From NCBI RefSeq assembly GCF_022557175.1, contig NZ_CP092915.1:3348001-3412000 (forward strand): a DNA stretch of 64,000 nt, written 5' to 3'. Numbering within the stretch: the first letter of the stretch is position 1; each line of letters opens with the position of its first letter. Positions 9,987 to 19,288 of the stretch are shown here, piece by piece. A model generated the notes under the pieces. It made no database searches. It was not told the DNA's origin and saw only the letters and a program-made list of their open reading frames with translations. A program made the translations under genes and the position numbers. The DNA is from Mycolicibacterium sp. YH-1. Its GTDB lineage: Bacteria; Actinomycetota; Actinomycetes; Mycobacteriales; Mycobacteriaceae.

Positions 9987-11675
9987 TCAGCAGCAGCCGT
10001 CGGCGACTTCCAGCCGGCAGGCGCACGAGGCCCGGATCGGCGTGTCGGCGCGGGCCGCCGCCACCTCGAGCTGCCGTTCGATGATGCCCGCCTCGTCATC
10101 GCGGCCCAGCCGTCGCAGGCATTCGTGGTAGCCGTGCAGGCTCCACACGTTGCCCGGGTGCTGACAGCACCGCGCCAGCGTCGGGTCCAGCCCGAGATCC
10201 TCGGCGTAGACGCGGGCGGCCTCCTCGACGTGGCCCTGCTCGAGAAGCAGCGCGCCGAGGGCGTGTCTCGTTGGGGTCATCCAGCCCCACGGTTCGTCGT
10301 ACGGGAGCTGGTCGTCCAGCGCTGTGGCCTGGCGCAGCGCCGCGAACGCCGCATCGAAATCGCCCTCCCGGTAGGCGATCTCACCGTCCAGCATCGCCGC
10401 GGCGACGGCCAGGATGTCCCGGCTGGTGTTGTTGAACAGGTAGCGGCTGTCCGGGACACGCGCATATGCGGCGGCGAAGGCCTCCCGTTCGGCCCACGCC
10501 TTGGCCATTTCGCCCTTGGCGGCCTGGGCGACACCGCGGCCATACCGGACGATCGCGGTGGTGGTGCAGTACAGGGCCTCGTCAAGGGGTAGGGGTTCGG
10601 CGATCAGCTCGTCCCACTTGCCGAACCGAACCAGAACGTGAATCCGCAATCCCACGAATGCCTCTAGCCAGTCGGCCATCGGCGGTGACTCGACGGCCAG
10701 CAGCTCGGGCGTCAGCTGTGCCGCGAGTTCGTCGGCGGCCTGCAGGGCGAGCCGGAACTGGCCCTCGAACATCGCCGAGTAGACCACGAAGTGAAGATCG
10801 TGTGCCCGGTACAGCGAGTAGAAGTTGAGCGGCCCCTCCCGTTCGACGAACCGGCGATCCGCTTGTACAGCAATCTGATTCGCGATGATCGAGCTGCGAT
10901 AGTCGCCACACAGCACGTCGATGTGGCTCGGCATGTGCTGCAGATGGCCCGCGTCGGGGACCAGTCCGCGCAACAGGTCGGCGGCGGGTAGCGCGGTCTC
11001 CGGGTGAGCCGACATCTCCATTGCGTGCAGGTAGAGATGCAGGATGCCGGGATGTTCGCGACCTGCAGGCGTGGCGAGCGCGGTGTCCAGGATCCGTACC
11101 GCCTCGACAACCCGGGAACCAGGAGCGGGTTCACCGGTCCCGGTGTCCCACAACGCCCATGCCGTGACGTTGAGCAGTGCGTCGGCCGCCAGCGCCTGCA
11201 CGTCGATGTCGTCGGGATGGGCCGCCGCCAGCGCCGACATCGCCTCGGCGTAGCCGGCGTGCCCCGCGGTGAGCGCGGCGGCGTCGGCGGGATCAGCGGT
11301 GGGGAAGCGCGCCGACAGCGCTTCGATCAGCTCGAGTTCCAGCACCGAAGCCCGGCCCCGGCGGGCCTGGTCCAGCTCGTCGCGTGCCCGGGCCAACGAG
11401 TCGGCCAGGTCGACGGGATCGAAGGCCTCCCAGGCCTTGTTGTAGTTCGGGCCGACCGCATACGCGATGCCCCAGCGCGCAATCGCGAGGCCGGGGTCCA
11501 GTGCCAGGGCGCGCTCGAAACACCGAATCGACTCCTCGTGGTTGAACGCGAACGCCCACACCATGCCTCGCCCGAACCACACCTGCGCCTCGGGCGAGGT
11601 GGTGTCAACCGGTCGGTGATGTGACCCGAGGTCGTAGTACGGCTCCATCTCGATCGGTGCTGCTGTGATCGTCAT
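9987..11675 (-). CDS. Tetratricopeptide-repeat protein
   Basis: A soluble protein of about 562 residues built of helical hairpin repeats. Clear TPR units are seen near residues 30-65 (FAFNHEESIRCFERALALDP), 150-190, 395-445 and 490-530. It starts with the conserved MEPYYDLGSHHRPV-like segment shared by mycobacterial relatives and ends in a Cys-rich tail (CAC and GCC). Function is unknown; TPRs normally serve protein-protein contact. The ATG at 11675 or one nine codons later are both plausible. Either start lies inside the 3' end of the upstream membrane-protein gene. Confidence 0.8.
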   Translation of the reverse strand: MTITAAPIEMEPYYDLGSHHRPVDTTSPEAQVWFGRGMVWAFAFNHEESIRCFERALALDPGLAIARWGIAYAVGPNYNKAWEAFDPVDLADSLARARDELDQARRGRASVLELELIEALSARFPTADPADAAALTAGHAGYAEAMSALAAAHPDDIDVQALAADALLNVTAWALWDTGTGEPAPGSRVVEAVRILDTALATPAGREHPGILHLYLHAMEMSAHPETALPAADLLRGLVPDAGHLQHMPSHIDVLCGDYRSSIIANQIAVQADRRFVEREGPLNFYSLYRAHDLHFVVYSAMFEGQFRLALQAADELAAQLTPELLAVESPPMADWLEAFVGLRIHVLVRFGKWDELIAEPLPLDEALYCTTTAIVRYGRGVAQAAKGEMAKAWAEREAFAAAYARVPDSRYLFNNTSRDILAVAAAMLDGEIAYREGDFDAAFAALRQATALDDQLPYDEPWGWMTPTRHALGALLLEQGHVEEAARVYAEDLGLDPTLARCCQHPGNVWSLHGYHECLRRLGRDDEAGIIERQLEVAAARADTPIRASCACRLEVADGCC

Positions 11676-12714
11676 GAGTCGCACGATAATTCAGCGCTGA
11701 CCGCAGCGCGCCCGATCGGACGACGGCGGCACCGCCGGCGAGCAGGCAGCCGACGGCCGCCCAGCAAAGGAGTGTGACCAGCGGTGTCATCGCGCCGTTG
11801 CCGCCGAAGTACTGGACGCTGCGCAGCAGTGCGACTCCGGAGCCCTGCGGCACGACCGCGTTGAGCGCGGTGTAGAAGCCCGACAGCAGCGGTTTGCCGA
11901 CGGGGCCCGCCGCCGCCGCGTTGCCGACGATCACCAGAAACATCGTCAGCACGGCGGACGCCACCGTCCCGAACGCGGCGGCGACACCGGTGACGGCGCC
12001 GCCGACGGCCATGGCGTAGAGGAACAGTGCACCGAACACCGACCAGGTGTGCCCGGTGAGCGCGCCGAGTATGACGTCGGTGTAGAGCGTGACGCCCCCG
12101 GCGAGCAACGCCGCGAACGCGACGAGGCTGAGTGTGCGCCACACCAGTGTCGATGGCGCGTGCACACCGCCCATCATGCGGCCGAACAGCGTGGCACCCA
12201 CCGATGCGCCGATCGAGAGAAAGATGACCGCGTAGAACACGACTGTGCCCTGTGGGTCGGCGGTCGTGCTGGGGGCCACGTCGGTGACGCTCGCGGTGAG
12301 GCCTGCGTTCTGGGCGATGCCACGACCGACGGTCTCCGCGGCGTTGGCGACGCTGCGTCCGCCTCCACCCGCGACGTAGACGTCCATGTGCCCGTCCGGG
12401 TTCAGGACGAATGCCGCGTCCGCCGTGCGCTCGTAAACCGCGTCGCGTGCTGCAGTCGCATCGGTCACCGGGGTGACCTCAAGGGTGTCCTGAGCCCGAA
12501 TGCCGTCGACGACCTGCTGTGGGGCGGCCACCGCGACGGACAGATGGTGCAGCGTCGGCTTGGCGAAAGCGCCTGAGTAGCTGGCGATCATGGCGATGAC
12601 GACGACAGCCAGCGCCGCCATGACCAACGCCACGTTGCGGACGTCGGCACGCGACGGGGTTGTCCTGGTCGCCGTTTCGGCGGCAGGGCGAGGGGGAGTG
12701 CGGTGCTTGCCCAC
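11605..12714 (-). CDS. Multispanning membrane protein, ABC-2/DUF3533-like
   Basis: A 369-residue integral membrane protein of YhgE/SNG1/ABC-2-permease-like architecture. It has one N-terminal TM (about residues 27-47), an extracytoplasmic domain of about 110 residues, then about six hydrophobic helices between 160 and 330. Such proteins are usually export permeases or their partners. It lies 13 bp downstream of a TetR regulator, suggesting a self-contained regulator-exporter unit. Its last 24 or so codons overlap the start of the TPR gene in another frame, an unusually long same-strand overlap of about 71 bp. Confidence 0.75.
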   Translation of the reverse strand: MGKHRTPPRPAAETATRTTPSRADVRNVALVMAALAVVVIAMIASYSGAFAKPTLHHLSVAVAAPQQVVDGIRAQDTLEVTPVTDATAARDAVYERTADAAFVLNPDGHMDVYVAGGGGRSVANAAETVGRGIAQNAGLTASVTDVAPSTTADPQGTVVFYAVIFLSIGASVGATLFGRMMGGVHAPSTLVWRTLSLVAFAALLAGGVTLYTDVILGALTGHTWSVFGALFLYAMAVGGAVTGVAAAFGTVASAVLTMFLVIVGNAAAAGPVGKPLLSGFYTALNAVVPQGSGVALLRSVQYFGGNGAMTPLVTLLCWAAVGCLLAGGAAVVRSGALRSALNYRATHDDHSSTDRDGAVLRPRVTSPTG

Positions 12715-12727
12715 GATGGACCTTTCG

Positions 12728-13315
12728 TCAGTTCATGGTCGCGGCGCGAGTGAGCAGTGCGTCGACGGTGTCGAGCGCAGCGGTCACCCTGCCACGAAGA
12801 TCGGTGGTGTGCTCGGAGCCCGGAGGCTCCTCCATCCAGGACCGCAGAACCTCCTGGAAGCCGCCGACGAGGAATCGACTGACCGCCTCCGGCGAGAGAC
12901 CCGGAATGGAGCCGACGACGGGCATGCCCTGGCGGGCAAGCTCCTCGCAGGCGGGCAGGAGTTCGGCGCGGAATGCCGCCACCACCCGTTGTGTCACCGC
13001 GCTGGGCACGACGTTGTGATACATCGCGCGGTGTTCGGCGGCCAGGTCGAAGATCCGCAGGATCCGTGACCGGGGCTCGCCGTCGATATCGGCGGTCGCA
13101 GCGGCGAAGGTCAGGGTGAACGCCGAGGCGACCGCATCGTCGCGGTCAGTGAAGTGCTGGTAGAAGACCTGCCTGCTGACTCCGGCACGCGCCACCAGAT
13201 CGGCGACGGTGATCTGGTCGACGGGTCGTTCATGGGCCAGTGCGAATGCCGCGTCCCGCAACAGGGTGCGGACGCGTTCGGCGCGGGGGTCCACGCTGTG
13301 CGTTCGTGCGGCCAT
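12728..13315 (-). CDS. TetR-family transcriptional regulator
   Basis: A 195-residue repressor. The N-terminal HTH is clear (LLRDAAFALAHERPVDQITV, then VARAGVSRQVFYQHFTDRDD), followed by an all-helical ligand domain. The start at 13315 (MAARTHSVD) is where similarity to the family begins; longer readings are non-coding in character. It is the first gene of a unit with the ABC-2-like membrane protein, so the likely target is its own promoter and that transporter. No clear palindrome was found in the 150 bp upstream. Confidence 0.88.
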   Translation of the reverse strand: MAARTHSVDPRAERVRTLLRDAAFALAHERPVDQITVADLVARAGVSRQVFYQHFTDRDDAVASAFTLTFAAATADIDGEPRSRILRIFDLAAEHRAMYHNVVPSAVTQRVVAAFRAELLPACEELARQGMPVVGSIPGLSPEAVSRFLVGGFQEVLRSWMEEPPGSEHTTDLRGRVTAALDTVDALLTRAATMN

Positions 13316-13468
13316 GGGGAGAGCGTAGGGAAGTTCGTAGACATCTGTCCACGAACTAGGAGATGATCTCGGCCACCGGTCGCGCCACGCTGTGACGCAG
13401 CGCTCACCGCGCACCGCTCGCGCGAGACGTGCGGGAACTCGGTCGCGGTCTCGCTTCGTTGCGGGCTG

Positions 13469-14113
13469 GTGACCATCGTGCGAGCAACCCTGCCGGACCT
13501 GCCGACTCAAGCGAATCGACTCATCGATCTTGGGGTGCACCGCCTCATGGGATGGCCGGCGAACCGGCTGCGCGCCGCCGCCGAACCCATTGGGGGACAG
13601 GCGTCGCTGCTCGTCGTTCACCCCGATCTGGTGCCAGCCTCGGCCCTCGCACCGCTGGTGTGCCACGACGACAAGCCCGGGTTCGTGGTCGCCGACATGA
13701 CCGATGTCGACGAGTTCACCTCGGTGGCACCGCTGCCTGATTCGCCGCTGTACCTGATCGACGATCTCGATCGGGGCGATGACATGGCCAACTGGAGCCC
13801 GGACGAGGCGGCCCCCGCCATTGCCTCGGCAGGCCGGACCGCCCTCACGCTGACCGAGGGCCTGCACTGGCTGCTGCAGTGCCCCGACGTCCTTGAGCGT
13901 GGGCACTGCTACATGACCATCGGCTCACGCAAGCGCAAGCCCACCGGCGCACTCGACACCCGAACGCCGGCGATCTGGATCAGCAACGGCACCGGTCGCG
14001 ACGGCTCCGACCGGCGTGATGCGCCGAAGGTGGGGTGGTGCTGGGCAGGCAACCGGCACACCTGGCTGGGATTCGCCTCGGCATCCACCCGCACGCCGGT
14101 CGCGCAGGCGTGA
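13469..14113 (+). CDS. DUF5701-like conserved protein
   Basis: A 214-residue soluble protein of unknown function, found mainly in actinobacteria. It is recognisable by LPDLPTQANRLIDLGVHRL at the N terminus, the central GFVVADMTDVDEF segment, the TLTEGLHWLLQCPDVLERG block and the C-terminal W-rich GWCWAGNRHTWLGFASA. A GTG start at 13469 is used. It precedes the thioesterase gene, but a KstR-like operator lies between them, so they are probably separate units. Confidence 0.65.
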   Translation: MTIVRATLPDLPTQANRLIDLGVHRLMGWPANRLRAAAEPIGGQASLLVVHPDLVPASALAPLVCHDDKPGFVVADMTDVDEFTSVAPLPDSPLYLIDDLDRGDDMANWSPDEAAPAIASAGRTALTLTEGLHWLLQCPDVLERGHCYMTIGSRKRKPTGALDTRTPAIWISNGTGRDGSDRRDAPKVGWCWAGNRHTWLGFASASTRTPVAQA

Positions 14114-14127
14114 TTCGACACCACTGC

Positions 14128-14141
14128 TAGAACGTGTTCTA
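14128..14141. promoter_or_regulatory. KstR-like operator
   Basis: TAGAACGTGTTCTA fits the KstR consensus TnnAACnnGTTnnA at every fixed position and is part of a 16-base near-perfect palindrome (14127-14142). It lies only 8 bases before the thioesterase start. In known mycobacteria KstR represses sterol-degradation genes and is released by a sterol CoA-thioester intermediate. Confidence 0.8.
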
Positions 14142-14149
14142 GTGCAGCC

Positions 14150-14767
14150 ATGGTTGAGTTCACCGTTGACAACCTCAGTGCGGCAGAGGTCGAACGCCTC
14201 CGCGGTATCTATGGACCACTGGCCGAGTCGGTCCGCGAACTCATCGACGCAACCATTCGCACCGAGGTCGACGCCGATACCGTTGCGACCGCGAGGGCCG
14301 AGATCGAGGCAGCCACCGCCAGGCTGCGCGACCGCCAGATCGACGGCCCCTACGGTGTGCGGATTTCGGAGAATGGCCTGATGCCCTGGGGGAACCCGGT
14401 GATCGGGCTGCGTAATCCGATCGCGCCGCCGCTGGTGATACACCGGGCACCCGACGGTTCGGTGTTCTGCGACTTCCACCTGGGCGGCCCCTATGAGGGC
14501 CCGCCCGGGCACGTCCACGGCGGGATCTCGGCACTGGTCCTCGACCACCTGTTGGGTGAGGCTGCCAGCGATGGGACATCGCCGCGCCTGACCGGCACCA
14601 TCTCGATGCGCTACCTCCGCACCACCCCACTCGGCGATCTGCACGCCGAGGCGAGAATCGTTCGCACCGAGGGGATCAAGACCTACGCGGTCGGCCAGCT
14701 CTCGGACGCCGACGGCGTCACCGTGGAGGCCGAGGGGGTTTTCATCACGCCGAAGTGGGCCCGCTGA
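14150..14767 (+). CDS. PaaI/hotdog-fold thioesterase
   Basis: A 205-residue acyl-CoA thioesterase-like protein. The C-terminal half is a hotdog fold with the PaaI-type signature GHVHGGISALVLDHLLGEAA, followed by the strand MRYLRTTPLGDLHAEARI. The N-terminal 90 residues are helical and include an acidic coiled stretch. The KstR-like operator immediately upstream suggests it hydrolyses or edits CoA esters during sterol or related lipid breakdown. The exact acyl substrate is unknown. Confidence 0.85.
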   Translation: MVEFTVDNLSAAEVERLRGIYGPLAESVRELIDATIRTEVDADTVATARAEIEAATARLRDRQIDGPYGVRISENGLMPWGNPVIGLRNPIAPPLVIHRAPDGSVFCDFHLGGPYEGPPGHVHGGISALVLDHLLGEAASDGTSPRLTGTISMRYLRTTPLGDLHAEARIVRTEGIKTYAVGQLSDADGVTVEAEGVFITPKWAR

Positions 14768-14784
14768 CCGCTGTCCCCGCGGGA

Positions 14785-16770
14785 TCAGGGCGCGCTGGGC
14801 GTACTCGCTGCGATCACCACCAGTTGGTCGGTCACGGTCTCGATCTCGGCCGCCAGAATCCGCGCCCACGCATCGTCGGCAGCCGCTAGCTCTGCACGCG
14901 CACGATCGGTGGCGACCGTCAGCGCGGCGACATCCACCGTCCACGCCGAACCCGCGGTCTGCGGGTCGCCGCGCAGGGCAGCGACATACTCGTCCACGGT
15001 GTTGATCAGGTCGTGACTGAACTCGGCGGGACGATGCGGGGGCAGGCTCTCCTCGAGCGCTGCGCATGCCGCGGTCACGGCGTTGAGCCCGGCGCGATAC
15101 TCACGCAGCCACCTGCGCAGATGACGCTCGTCCATGGCGCCGACAGCCGCCGCGGCCTCGAACGCAGCCCTGGCCCGGTACGCACGCTCCCACGCCGCCG
15201 CAACGATGTCATCGGACCCATCGTGCACCGACGCCCCGATCACCATTGCCGCGTAATCGATCTCGGCCTTGAGTAGTTCGCTGGCACGCTGCCGCAGCCG
15301 GACGGCGGCCTGATCCGGCAACACGACGTGCGCGAGCACCGCCAGCATGCCGCCGATCAACGTCGCGGCGACGCGGTCGCTGACCGAGGCAAGACCGTCC
15401 ACCCCGGCGATGTCGATGAGGAACACGATGGCCGCGGCCAGTGCCGCACTCACCGCCAGATAGCCAATCCCCGATGCCAGGTAGGCGACACCGAGCAGGG
15501 CCACCGCCAGCGTGGCCGCGGCCATACCGGTCGGATGCACCATCAGGGCGATGACCGTGGCGATCACGACGCCGATCACGTTGCCGCCGACGCGTCCCAC
15601 GCAGCGCGTGTACGTGTGCGCGGTCTCGGGGCGCAGCACCATCACCACGGTCAGCGGGATCCAATAACCATGCGCCACCTCCGCGAAACGCGCGATCGCT
15701 ACGCCGCAACCGGCGGCCACCGCGAGCCGTACGGCGTGCCGCAGCACCGGTGACTCCTTGGTGAGCTGCCCGCGGGCCATGGCGATCGTGTTGGCGAGCA
15801 CGCCGAAGAAGTGCGACCGCGGTAACTGAGCCAGCTCGTTCGGCCGCGGCCCGAACTCGTTGAATCTGAGTGTCGCGGCCTCGCGCAGTTGGTCGGAGAG
15901 TCGTTCCACCAGTAACTGGTCAGACTCACCCGTCTCGGCGGCGACTGCCTCAAACCTGGTGATGGCGTCCTCGGCGGAGCCGATCTGCTTGGGCCGTGCG
16001 ACGGCGTCCAACACCTCACCGGCGGCCGTCAGGATCCGTGTGCGGGCGTCGCCGTCCATTGTCCGTCGTGCGATCGCCGTCATGGTCGCCGCGATCCGTT
16101 CGGGCAACCTGTACCAGGCGCGGTAGGCAACCGGGTGGTGGCTGGCCTGCCTGTCGGTGAGGGCGAACGCATCGCGCAACTCCTGCAGCGGTTCCTCGGT
16201 GAACTGGGCTGCGGGGTCCTCGGCGAGGCTGCGAGCGTCGACCGCCAGGGATACATACGCGCGAGTCAGCGCCTCGCGCTGGATCCGCCAGCGCCGTCTC
16301 GGCCAGATCGCGATGAGTGCGGCCTGCGCCACGCCGCCTGCCACGGCGAGAGCGGCGGTGCCTCCTATTGCCGCCCAGGACGGCGTGATCGGCGGCGAGA
16401 TGACCAGAAGGCCGCTCGCCGCCGCCGCGATCAGCCCCGGGTTCGAGCCTGCGGCCCATGTCATGCCGGCCCAGAAGCACCACACGGCGACGACGACCGC
16501 GAACAGCACCGAGTGCGCCGATGTGGCTGCGCCAAGCAGCACCGCGACGCCCAACGCGATCGAGACGCCAATGACCATCGGGATTCTGCCGCGTGGGCTG
16601 TCCCGAAGCGCCGTCGCGCCGGCGATCGCAGCGGCTCCGGCTGCGGCCGTTGCCCCGGCGGCACCCACTGTGGACAGACCGATTCCGGCCACCACGAGGA
16701 CACCCAGCAGACTGCGAATCACCGCGCCGGGGTCCGTCAGGTACTGCCTCCGGGCCAGGCCCTTGATCAC
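14785..16770 (-). CDS. FUSC-family membrane protein
   Basis: A 661-residue inner-membrane protein of the fusaric-acid-resistance/YccS type. It has two groups of five to six TM helices (about residues 15-140 and 330-470), separated by a soluble helical domain and followed by a C-terminal helical domain with RQRASELLKAEIDYAAMVI. Relatives export aromatic acids, but the substrate cannot be inferred. The GTG at 16770 is chosen because further upstream the frame lies opposite a real plus-strand gene. It is divergent from the 16834 operon with about 63 bp between starts. Confidence 0.82.
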   Translation of the reverse strand: MIKGLARRQYLTDPGAVIRSLLGVLVVAGIGLSTVGAAGATAAAGAAAIAGATALRDSPRGRIPMVIGVSIALGVAVLLGAATSAHSVLFAVVVAVWCFWAGMTWAAGSNPGLIAAAASGLLVISPPITPSWAAIGGTAALAVAGGVAQAALIAIWPRRRWRIQREALTRAYVSLAVDARSLAEDPAAQFTEEPLQELRDAFALTDRQASHHPVAYRAWYRLPERIAATMTAIARRTMDGDARTRILTAAGEVLDAVARPKQIGSAEDAITRFEAVAAETGESDQLLVERLSDQLREAATLRFNEFGPRPNELAQLPRSHFFGVLANTIAMARGQLTKESPVLRHAVRLAVAAGCGVAIARFAEVAHGYWIPLTVVMVLRPETAHTYTRCVGRVGGNVIGVVIATVIALMVHPTGMAAATLAVALLGVAYLASGIGYLAVSAALAAAIVFLIDIAGVDGLASVSDRVAATLIGGMLAVLAHVVLPDQAAVRLRQRASELLKAEIDYAAMVIGASVHDGSDDIVAAAWERAYRARAAFEAAAAVGAMDERHLRRWLREYRAGLNAVTAACAALEESLPPHRPAEFSHDLINTVDEYVAALRGDPQTAGSAWTVDVAALTVATDRARAELAAADDAWARILAAEIETVTDQLVVIAASTPSAP

Positions 16771-16833
16771 GAGACCATTTCTACTCCACCGAGACGCTGC
16801 GATCCGGGTGCCACGTCTGGGTAGGTTCAACGA

Positions 16834-17544
16834 GTGGAAAAGTTGATGGTCACACTTCGCCGGTCGGTGGCCGACGAGTCCTGGTGCACGAGATTGCGTT
16901 CGCAGGTCGGGGACGAGCTGCTGGCCCTCGGTCTGCCGGGTGTCGCGGTGAATGTGCGCGACGGCGCGGTGCGGGATTCGTTGATGACGCTGACGACGCT
17001 CGACCCGCCCGTCGTCGCGGTCGTGAGCCTGTGGACACAGCAGTACTACGGCGAGGCGTCCCAAAAGGCGCTGTCCCTGCTCGAGCGCGAGTGCGAGCTC
17101 AGTGCCGCCTACCTGGTGACCGAGTCGGTGCCAATGCCGCCTCCGGACGTCATCGGAGCGCGGACCGCGGGGCTGGCCAATGTGGCGCTGTTGCGACGCC
17201 CGGAGCACCTCGATCCGCAAACCTGGCTCACCCGTTGGCATATCGACCACACCCCGGTCGCGATCGCGACGCAGTCCACATTCGGTTACACCCAGAACAC
17301 CGTCGTGCGTGCGCTCACTCCCGGCGCGCCGCTCGTCTCCGCCATCGTGGAGGAGAACTTTCCGATTGAGGCCACCAGGGATCTGCACGCGTTCTTCGGC
17401 GCGGCCGACGACGCCGATCTCGGTGACCGGATGAACCGCATGGTGGCGAGCACGTCGGCGTTCGGGGCCAACGAGCAGGTCGACTGCGTGCCCACCAGCC
17501 GCTATCTCCTGCGCAGTCCCTTCGCCCCAGAGGTCGTTGTATGA
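16834..17544 (+). CDS. EthD-like alpha/beta-barrel domain protein
   Basis: A 236-residue soluble protein. The segments WLTRWHIDHTPVAIATQSTFGYTQN and DAFFGAADDADL-like repeats suggest two ferredoxin-like dimeric alpha/beta barrel halves of EthD type. The GTG start at 16834 (VEKLMVTLRRS) follows gggtaggttc weakly. It opens an operon in which each gene overlaps the next (ATGA with the FDOR-like gene). The function is unknown; neighbours suggest small-molecule or lipid catabolism. Confidence 0.6.
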   Translation: MEKLMVTLRRSVADESWCTRLRSQVGDELLALGLPGVAVNVRDGAVRDSLMTLTTLDPPVVAVVSLWTQQYYGEASQKALSLLERECELSAAYLVTESVPMPPPDVIGARTAGLANVALLRRPEHLDPQTWLTRWHIDHTPVAIATQSTFGYTQNTVVRALTPGAPLVSAIVEENFPIEATRDLHAFFGAADDADLGDRMNRMVASTSAFGANEQVDCVPTSRYLLRSPFAPEVVV

Positions 17545-17981
17545 CAACACTTTCCGATGCCGTCGCGCTCGCAGCCGCCGACCAGGGCCTTGCCGTCGTG
17601 GCGACGCTGCGCGCTGACCAGACCATCCAGTCCTCGCTCATCAACGCCGGCGTGCTGACTCATCCCGCGACGGGCGAGCCCAGCCTGGCGTTCGTCACCT
17701 ACGGCCGGGTCAAGCTCGCCAATCTGCGGTCGCGACCGCAGCTCGCCGTGACGTTCCGCGACGGCTGGCGTTGGGCGACTGTCGAGGGCACCGCCGAACT
17801 GGCCGGGCCCGACGACCCGAGACCGTGGTTGACCGACGACGGTTTGCGCGTGCTGCTGCGCGACGTCTTCACCGCCGCGGGCGGCACGCACGACGACTGG
17901 AACGAGTACGACAGGGTGATGGCCGAACAGCGACGCACCGTCGTGTTGATCGCACCCACGCGGGTCTACAGCAATGGTTGA
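17541..17981 (+). CDS. PPOX/FDOR-type flavin or F420-dependent split-barrel oxidoreductase
   Basis: A 146-residue split beta-barrel protein of the pyridoxamine-5'-phosphate-oxidase/FDOR superfamily. Typical segments are LAVVATLRADQTIQSSLINAG, GRVKLANLRSRPQLAVTF and WRWATVEGTAELAG. In mycobacteria many such proteins use F420H2 rather than FMN, but cofactor choice is not decidable here. It overlaps the upstream gene by four bases and the downstream crotonase by eight, so translation is probably coupled. Confidence 0.8.
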   Translation: MTTLSDAVALAAADQGLAVVATLRADQTIQSSLINAGVLTHPATGEPSLAFVTYGRVKLANLRSRPQLAVTFRDGWRWATVEGTAELAGPDDPRPWLTDDGLRVLLRDVFTAAGGTHDDWNEYDRVMAEQRRTVVLIAPTRVYSNG

Positions 17982-18762
17982 CCCTTACGCTTCAGACGTG
18001 CTCGTGCAGACCGGTGACGCCAATGGCGTCCGCACCCTGACGCTGAATCGGCCCGAGGCGCTCAACGCCTTCAACGAGGCGCTCTACGACGCGACCACCA
18101 TCGCGTTGCTGGCGGCCGACGAGGATCCCTCGGTCGCGGTGATCCTGTTGACCGGCGCCGGCCGAGCGTTCTCCGCAGGCAACGACCTGCTCGAGATGCA
18201 GGCGCGTATCACCGACCCGGACTTCCAGCAGGGCGAGCACGGGTTTCCGGGGCTGATCAGGACGCTCACGGCGCTGCGCAAGCCGCTGATCCTGGCGGTC
18301 AATGGTCTCGGCGTCGGTATCGGGGCGACGATCCTCGGCTACGCGGACCTCGTCTTCATGTCCTCGACCGCACGCCTCAAGTGCCCGTTCACCAGCCTCG
18401 GCGTGGCACCCGAGGCGGCATCGTCATATCTGCTGCCGCAGCTGATCGGCAGGCAGAACGCCGCCTGGATGTTGATGTCCTCGGAATGGGTGCACGCGGA
18501 GGAGGCCCTGCGGATGGGGCTCGCGTGGAAGGTGTGCGAGCCCGACGATCTGCTGGGCGAGGCGGGCAGGCACGCGGAAGTCCTTGCCTCCCGATCGATT
18601 CCCAGCCTCATGGCGGTGAAGCAGACGATCGTTGACCCCACTCGCGCCGAGATCACCGCGGCAGCGGCACGTGAGTACGCGTTGTTCGAGGTGTTGCTCG
18701 GCGCATCCGCCAACGTCGATGCGCTGTCGGAGTTCTCCGGCAGGCGCAAGGGCTCGGACTGA
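17974..18762 (+). CDS. echA: Enoyl-CoA hydratase/isomerase (crotonase) family
   Basis: A 262-residue crotonase-fold enzyme that would hydrate or isomerise an enoyl-CoA. The oxyanion-hole segments AFSAGNDLLEM and NGLGVGIGATILGYADLVFMS are intact. In FTSLGVAPEAASSYLLP a single catalytic acidic residue is kept, as in Delta3,Delta2-enoyl-CoA isomerases. The N-terminal extension of about 15 residues is short. It is last in the overlapping three-gene operon. Its stop is one base from that of the convergent bfd gene. Confidence 0.85.
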   Translation: MVDPYASDVLVQTGDANGVRTLTLNRPEALNAFNEALYDATTIALLAADEDPSVAVILLTGAGRAFSAGNDLLEMQARITDPDFQQGEHGFPGLIRTLTALRKPLILAVNGLGVGIGATILGYADLVFMSSTARLKCPFTSLGVAPEAASSYLLPQLIGRQNAAWMLMSSEWVHAEEALRMGLAWKVCEPDDLLGEAGRHAEVLASRSIPSLMAVKQTIVDPTRAEITAAAAREYALFEVLLGASANVDALSEFSGRRKGSD

Positions 18763-18763
18763 C

Positions 18764-18979
18764 TTACCCGACTGCGCGGCGGGAGCAGGCCAACGCGGCC
18801 TGCCTGGGACAGCCCTGCACCTGAACTGCATCGATGATGGCGCGGACGGTACGGCGGCAGCGCCCGCAGTCGGAGCCAGCACCGCACGCCTCGGCGATCT
18901 GCTTGGAGGTGCACGCTCCGGATGCGGCGAGGTCGGCGACCACCTGGCTGGTCACACCATTACAGAGGCAGACGAACAT
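18764..18979 (-). CDS. bfd: Bacterioferritin-associated ferredoxin
   Basis: A 71-residue [2Fe-2S] protein. Cysteines in MFVCLCNGVTS and in GSDCGRCRRTV form the Bfd Cys-x-Cys ... Cys-x2-Cys cluster site. Bfd reduces the ferric core of bacterioferritin and so releases stored iron. It lies divergently from the bacterioferritin gene across 527 bp that contain two iron-box motifs. An extra Cys pair (GCPRQAALACSRR) is present in the C-terminal tail. Confidence 0.88.
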   Translation of the reverse strand: MFVCLCNGVTSQVVADLAASGACTSKQIAEACGAGSDCGRCRRTVRAIIDAVQVQGCPRQAALACSRRAVG

Positions 18980-19288
18980 CAGAGCACCCGCCCCGGTACG
19001 GCAATCACGCGAGTGCGGCTTTCCGCGCGTACGGCAGAAATGCGATCACTGCGGGGCTGGCCTCCGAATGGCCGACCGTTGGTTCACCCCGGTGAATTGA
19101 GGTCGAGACAATTAGCCGGGAATGGAATGGGGCGGGATTGTGGCCGACACGGCAATTCGTCGATTCGCGAATGCCGTCGGGACGACGAGTCGCAGCCGAA
19201 ATGAGCGATTGAATACGCTGATCGCTCATCACTTCCGCCTCGTAATCGAAGGCGCTCAGCCGTACGACCGAGCCCCGCTGCCAGTAGG

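Noticed and set aside
14785..17550. Very long reverse frame of 921 codons covering the FUSC gene and beyond
   Set aside because: The first 260 codons lie opposite a well-supported plus-strand gene and look like non-coding shadow; the FUSC gene starts at 16770.
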